Of a DNA stretch of 64,000 bases, positions 59,239-64,000 are shown piece by piece. Numbering within the stretch: the stretch's first letter is position 1; each line of letters opens with the position of its first letter. The notes under the pieces were generated by a model. The model saw only the letters and a program-made list of their open reading frames with translations. It did not search any database and had not been told where the DNA came from. The translations under genes and the position numbers were made by a program. The DNA is from Prochlorococcus sp. AG-459-B06 (GTDB taxonomy: Bacteria > Cyanobacteriota > Cyanobacteriia > PCC-6307 > Cyanobiaceae): the NCBI GenBank assembly GCA_003209475.1, contig QCQY01000005.1:1-64000 (forward strand), read 5' to 3'.

Positions 59239-60315
59239 ATGACGATCGCAGTTGGTAGCGCCCCACAAAGAGGATGGTTTGATATCCTCGATGATTGGTT
59301 GAAGCGCGACCGCTTTGTATTTATTGGTTGGTCCGGACTACTTCTACTTCCTTGTGCATATCTTGCTATAGGCGGTTGGTTCGTTGGAACAACATTTGTT
59401 ACCTCTTGGTACACACACGGAGTTGCAAGCTCATACCTTGAAGGTTGTAACTTTTTAACAGCAGCTGTAAGTACCCCTGGTGATGCCATGGGACACAGTC
59501 TTCTATTTTTATGGGGTCCTGAAGCCCAAGGTAGTTTCGTAAGATGGCTACAACTTGGTGGCCTTTGGAATTTCGTTGCATTACATGGAGTATTTGGCCT
59601 AATTGGTTTTATGCTTCGTCAGTTTGAAATTGCTGGCCTTGTTGGAATTAGACCATACAATGCACTAGCTTTCTCAGCAGTAATTGCAGTTTTCACAAGC
59701 ATTTTCCTCATTTATCCTTTAGGACAGCATAGTTGGTTCTTCGCACCTTCATTCGGTGTTGCTGCAATCTTCCGTTACATCCTGTTCATTCAAGGTTTTC
59801 ACAATATCACTTTAAACCCATTCCATATGATGGGAGTAGCTGGAATTCTTGGTGGTGCTCTACTTTGCGCTATTCATGGAGCTACAGTACAGAACACTTT
59901 GTATGAAGATACAAGTATTTATACAGATGGTAAGGTTCAAAGTTCAACATTCAGAGCTTTCGACCCAACACAAGAAGAAGAAACTTATTCGATGATTACA
60001 GCGAATAGATTCTGGAGTCAAATCTTCGGTATTGCTTTCTCAAACAAGCGTTTCTTACACTTCTTGATGTTATTTGTACCTGTTATGGGTATGTGGACAT
60101 CTTCAATTGGTATAGTCGGTTTAGCACTAAACTTAAGAGCTTATGATTTCGTAAGCCAAGAAATTCGTGCAGCTGAAGATCCAGAATTTGAAACTTTCTA
60201 TACAAAAAATATACTTTTGAACGAAGGTATGCGAGCATGGATGTCTTCTGTGGATCAACCACACGAAAACTTTGTATTCCCTGAGGAGGTTCTACCACGT
60301 GGAAACGCCCTTTAA
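59239..60315 (+). CDS. psbD: Photosystem II D2 protein
   Basis: [33 protein letters not shown]. Confidence 0.99.
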   Translation: MTIAVGSAPQRGWFDILDDWLKRDRFVFIGWSGLLLLPCAYLAIGGWFVGTTFVTSWYTHGVASSYLEGCNFLTAAVSTPGDAMGHSLLFLWGPEAQGSFVRWLQLGGLWNFVALHGVFGLIGFMLRQFEIAGLVGIRPYNALAFSAVIAVFTSIFLIYPLGQHSWFFAPSFGVAAIFRYILFIQGFHNITLNPFHMMGVAGILGGALLCAIHGATVQNTLYEDTSIYTDGKVQSSTFRAFDPTQEEETYSMITANRFWSQIFGIAFSNKRFLHFLMLFVPVMGMWTSSIGIVGLALNLRAYDFVSQEIRAAEDPEFETFYTKNILLNEGMRAWMSSVDQPHENFVFPEEVLPRGNAL

Positions 60316-61681
60316 TAGTTTACTTAGAGCCCCTAACCAGAGTATTGAAGAAACTGGTTATGCTTGGTATGTAGGTAACGCCAGATTAATTAATTTATCT
60401 GGCCGTTTACTTGGAGCTCATATTGCACACACTGGTCTTATTGTTTTCTGGGCCGGTGCAATGATGTTATTCGAAGTAAGTCATTTCACATTCGATAAAC
60501 CGATGTGGGAACAAGGCTTAATTTGTATGCCTCATGTTGCAATGTTTGGATTTGGAATAGGTCCTGGAGGAGAAGTTACTGATGTGTACCCATTCTTTGT
60601 GGCTGGTGTGATGCATTTAATTTCTTCTGCAGTCTTAGGATTTGGCGGTATCTACCATTCCTTAGCAGGTCCAGAAAAACTTGAACAAGATTTTCCTTTC
60701 TTTTCAACAGATTGGAGAGATAAGAATCAAATGACTAATATATTGGGTTATCACTTAATAGTATTAGGCGTTGGTGCATTATTTTTCGTTTTTGATTGGA
60801 TGTTCATTGGAGGCGCTTATGATACATGGGCACCTGGTGGTGGAGAAGTTAGGTTAGTTAGTCCTACATTAGATCCAAGAGTAATACTTGGTTACCTATT
60901 TAGATCTCCTTGGGGGGGCGCTGGTTCAATAATCGGTGTTAACTCAATAGAAGACATAGTTGGTGGTCACGTATATGTTGGAATTACTGCGATAATTGGT
61001 GGTCTTTTCCATATCTTTACCAAACCTTTTGGATGGGCAAGAAGAGCATTCATCTGGAATGGTGAAGGACTATTAAGTTACGCTCTTGGTGGAATTTGTG
61101 TAGCAAGTTTTATTGCTTCAACATTCATCTGGTTTAACAACACTGCTTACCCTTCAGAATTTTATGGCCCAACAAATGCTGAAGCTTCACAGGCTCAAAG
61201 CTTTACTTTCCTAGTGAGAGATCAAAGAATTGGAGCTAACGTAGGTTCAACAATGGGACCAACTGGTTTAGGTAAGTATCTCATGAGATCTCCTACTGGT
61301 GAAATTATATTTGGTGGTGAAACAATGAGATTTTGGGACTTCAGAGGTCCATGGTTAGAGCCTTTAAGAGGACCTAACGGATTAAGCCTTGAGAAAATCC
61401 AAAATGATATTCAGCCTTGGCAGGTTAGAAGAGCCGCTGAATATATGACTCATGCTCCTAACGCTTCTATCAACTCTGTTGGTGGTATCATTACAGAGCC
61501 TAATGCTGTTAACTTCGTTAATTTAAGACAATGGTTAGCTGCAGCTCAATTCTTCCTAGGATGGTTTACATTCATTGGTCACCTTTGGCATGCTGGACGT
61601 GCTAGAGCAGCCGCTGCTGGTTTCGAAAAAGGAATCGACAGAAAGAGTGAGCCAGCTCTTGAAATGCCTGATTTAGATTAA
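60299..61681 (+). CDS. psbC: Photosystem II CP43 protein
   Basis: GTG start at 60299 overlapping psbD by 17 nt: [44 protein letters not shown]. Confidence 0.98.
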   Translation: METPFNSLLRAPNQSIEETGYAWYVGNARLINLSGRLLGAHIAHTGLIVFWAGAMMLFEVSHFTFDKPMWEQGLICMPHVAMFGFGIGPGGEVTDVYPFFVAGVMHLISSAVLGFGGIYHSLAGPEKLEQDFPFFSTDWRDKNQMTNILGYHLIVLGVGALFFVFDWMFIGGAYDTWAPGGGEVRLVSPTLDPRVILGYLFRSPWGGAGSIIGVNSIEDIVGGHVYVGITAIIGGLFHIFTKPFGWARRAFIWNGEGLLSYALGGICVASFIASTFIWFNNTAYPSEFYGPTNAEASQAQSFTFLVRDQRIGANVGSTMGPTGLGKYLMRSPTGEIIFGGETMRFWDFRGPWLEPLRGPNGLSLEKIQNDIQPWQVRRAAEYMTHAPNASINSVGGIITEPNAVNFVNLRQWLAAAQFFLGWFTFIGHLWHAGRARAAAAGFEKGIDRKSEPALEMPDLD

Positions 61682-61702
61682 TTTCTAACTCAACTAAAAA
61701 AG

Positions 61703-61729
61703 CCCTATCTTTAGATAGGGTTTTTTTTT
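61703..61729 (+). terminator. Rho-independent terminator after psbDC
   Basis: CCCTATC-TTTA-GATAGGG-T9. Confidence 0.95.
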
Positions 61730-61740
61730 GCTCAATTTTC

Positions 61741-62352
61741 TTATCTAAGTAAATTTTCTCTGAGCCATGGCAAACTTAAACCCATTACATTACTGAAACA
61801 ACCTTCTATTTTTTCTATATATTTACCGCCTATACCTTCCAAGGCAAATCCTCCTGCGCAATATAAAGGTTCATTTGTATCTACATAACTCTTGATTTCC
61901 CAATCTTCCAAATTAGAAAAATAAACTCTTGAACTTACTGTTTTTTTTATTATTTCAGTGCTTTTAAAAATTTTGGAAGTTGAATCAAAATCCCCAATTA
62001 TTAGAGTATGGCCAGTATGCAAAAATCCAAATTCTCCAGACATTTTTTTCCATCTAATAAATGCTTCCTCTTTATTAGTTGGTTTTCCATAAGCTTCTCC
62101 TTTAAATTCAAAAATTGAATCGCAGCCAAGTATTTCCAAAGGACCATAATTAAATTCTTCGGGCAATGATATGTTTTGAATATTTTCAGATAAACTATTA
62201 GCCTTTTGAAAAGATAATTCCAAAGCTAAATTAAATATATTCTTTTCTTGAATAGTAGTTTCATCAAAGTCACTTGATATTTGGATAAATTCGATTTGAC
62301 AATTTTCTAGTAATTTCTTTCTAGATTGAGAAGCAGAGGCTAGAATTAACAC
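61741..62352 (-). CDS. maf: Maf-family nucleotide pyrophosphatase
   Basis: [63 protein letters not shown]. Confidence 0.93.
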   Translation of the reverse strand: MLILASASQSRKKLLENCQIEFIQISSDFDETTIQEKNIFNLALELSFQKANSLSENIQNISLPEEFNYGPLEILGCDSIFEFKGEAYGKPTNKEEAFIRWKKMSGEFGFLHTGHTLIIGDFDSTSKIFKSTEIIKKTVSSRVYFSNLEDWEIKSYVDTNEPLYCAGGFALEGIGGKYIEKIEGCFSNVMGLSLPWLRENLLR

Positions 62353-62418
62353 AAATTTTTTACCAAATTATAATTCAATTTAATAATTAATAAATTTTAA
62401 AATTAATATAAGTTACTA

Positions 62419-63948
62419 ATGGAGTCAGAAGCAAAATTACATGAAATAAGGAAACCAATAATGGTCCTAGGCACTTCCAGTGGAGCAGGGAAATCGTTAA
62501 CGGTTACTGCTATTTGTAGGATTCTTAAAAATTTAGGAGAAGAACCAATACCTTTTAAAGGACAAAATATGAGTAACAACGCTTGGGTTGATTGGGAAGG
62601 TGGAGAGATGGCATATTCACAAGCACTTCAAGCTTTTGCTTGTGGTATTAACCCCTCTGCAGAGATGAATCCCATTTTATTAAAACCACAAGGAAACTCA
62701 ATAAGTGAGGTGATTCACCTTGGCAAAAGCATAGGGACCACAACCGCAAAAAATTACTATAAAGATTGGTTTATTCCAGGCTGGGAAGTAATTAAAAAAA
62801 GTTTAAAGTCTATTTATGAACGGAATCCTAATTGTCGTTTAATTATCGAAGGGGCTGGAAGTCCTGTAGAGATGAATTTGATTCATAGAGATCTGACTAA
62901 TTTAAGAGTTGCTACATATTTAAATGCAAATTGCATTTTGGTTACTGATATTGAAAGGGGAGGCGTATTTGCACAAATAATTGGTACTCTTGAATTAATG
63001 AAGCCTGAAGAAAAGAAGCTTATTAAGGGAATTATTATAAATAGATTCAGAGGAGACCTCTCATTATTTGAAGATGGGAAAAAATGGATAGAGAATAAGA
63101 CTCAAATCCCTGTTATTGGAATTATTCCATGGTTAAATGATTCATTTCCTCCAGAGGATTCTTTAGATTTAATAGAAAAAAAATCACTTTATAAAAACCC
63201 TGAAATCAAAGTTGGAATTATAAAATTGCCATCTATTAGTAACTTCTCGGATTTTGATCCACTAGAGAATGAAGAAACAATATTAATTGAATGGATTAGA
63301 AAATCACAAAACCTAACTAAGTATGACTTCATTATTCTGCCGGGTAGTAAACAAACTATAAAAGATCAAATATTTCTTGAAAATTCTGGCTTATCTCAAG
63401 ATATTAGGGACTATTCAAATAACGATGGAAATATTATTGGAATATGTGGAGGTTTACAAATGTTAGGTACTACACTTGAAGATCCTTATTTTAAAGAGGG
63501 CTCCAAAAATTATTCTGAACAAAAAATTAAAGGTATTGGATTATTACCATTAAAAACGACTTTCTTTAAAAAAAAATTAACACGTCAAATCAACTCTAAA
63601 TCTATATGGCCATGCCAATCAGAAATTAATGGATTTGAAATTCATAATGGTCAAACTGTATTAGATGGCATACAAAGTTCATTAAAGATTAATCCTATTT
63701 TTGAAGATTCAGATCTTGGTTGGTACAAAGAAAATAATAAAGGCGGAACTATTGCAGGAACATACATTCATGGGATTTTTGAAAATGACAGTTGGAGAGC
63801 GCAATATATTAATTTAATAAGGAAGAGTAAAAATCTACCAATATTAAATAAAAAATCAATATCTTATAAAGAGAAGAGACAATCCATTATTGATAATCTT
63901 GCGAATGAATTTCTCAAACATTTAAATCTCAAATCATTTTTAATTTGA
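62419..63948 (+). CDS. cobQ: Cobyric acid synthase
   Basis: VLGTSSGAGKSLTVTAICRIL; FKGQNMSNNAWV; GICGGLQML. Confidence 0.97.
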   Translation: MESEAKLHEIRKPIMVLGTSSGAGKSLTVTAICRILKNLGEEPIPFKGQNMSNNAWVDWEGGEMAYSQALQAFACGINPSAEMNPILLKPQGNSISEVIHLGKSIGTTTAKNYYKDWFIPGWEVIKKSLKSIYERNPNCRLIIEGAGSPVEMNLIHRDLTNLRVATYLNANCILVTDIERGGVFAQIIGTLELMKPEEKKLIKGIIINRFRGDLSLFEDGKKWIENKTQIPVIGIIPWLNDSFPPEDSLDLIEKKSLYKNPEIKVGIIKLPSISNFSDFDPLENEETILIEWIRKSQNLTKYDFIILPGSKQTIKDQIFLENSGLSQDIRDYSNNDGNIIGICGGLQMLGTTLEDPYFKEGSKNYSEQKIKGIGLLPLKTTFFKKKLTRQINSKSIWPCQSEINGFEIHNGQTVLDGIQSSLKINPIFEDSDLGWYKENNKGGTIAGTYIHGIFENDSWRAQYINLIRKSKNLPILNKKSISYKEKRQSIIDNLANEFLKHLNLKSFLI

Positions 63949-64000
63949 AAGAAACAAAAAATATAAAAGTAATATGGCCAAATAATAAAGAAACATTTGT
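63944..64000 (+). CDS. Start of a CDS running off the right edge
   Basis: TTG start overlapping the cobQ stop: (M)KETKNIKVIWPNNKETF…. Confidence 0.4.

Noticed and set aside
59157-59581. Minus-strand ORFs over the psbD 5' end
   Set aside because: Antisense to highly conserved psbD codons
60272-60298. psbC start at 60272 as given in the ORF track
   Set aside because: CP43 homology begins at the internal GTG 60299 (METPFNS…); upstream residues are out-of-frame psbD sequence. The GTG overlap is well known, so it was not scored as novel
1-64000. CRISPR arrays, transposases/IS elements, tRNA or rRNA genes
   Set aside because: Looked for evenly spaced repeats, DDE/HUH-type ORFs, and tRNA T-arm motifs; none was convincing by eye

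Overview
The window looks like a high-light-adapted Prochlorococcus (or very close marine picocyanobacterium) chromosome: strongly AT-rich, dense with tiny ORFs, with psbD/psbC, ycf4, petM and several hli genes and a typical cyanobacterial core. Roughly 1-11.7 kb and 28-39.7 kb are accessory regions full of 35-110 aa ORFs. About 16.5-28.1 kb is a complete nitrate-assimilation and molybdopterin cluster (nirA, HEAT-like gene, moaB, moaD, moaE, moeA, moaC, narM, narB, nrtP/napA, mobA, moaA). About 31-37 kb is a Nit1C cluster (flavoprotein, MSMEG_0572/sll0783-like, nitrilase, radical SAM, GNAT, AIR-synthase-like, MSMEG_0570-like), followed by an hli array. About 39.7-64 kb is core genome (ychF, polA, cysS, dxr, pntAB, trxB-trx fusion, infA, ycf39-like, petM, ilvH, ycf4, psbD, psbC, maf, cobQ). 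The most interesting signal is a pair of probable glutamine-II ('downstream-peptide') riboswitches. One is on the + strand at ~28394-28452, directly downstream of the nitrate cluster, in front of a 109 aa ORF; it is preceded by an NtcA-like box and a -10 at 22 nt spacing. The other is on the - strand at ~8430-8489, in front of a 56 aa ORF. Each is accompanied by members of the same two small-protein families, and together these sets flank the nitrate cluster. I saw no tRNA, rRNA, transposase or CRISPR array. All family calls come from reading the sequence; no database search was run.
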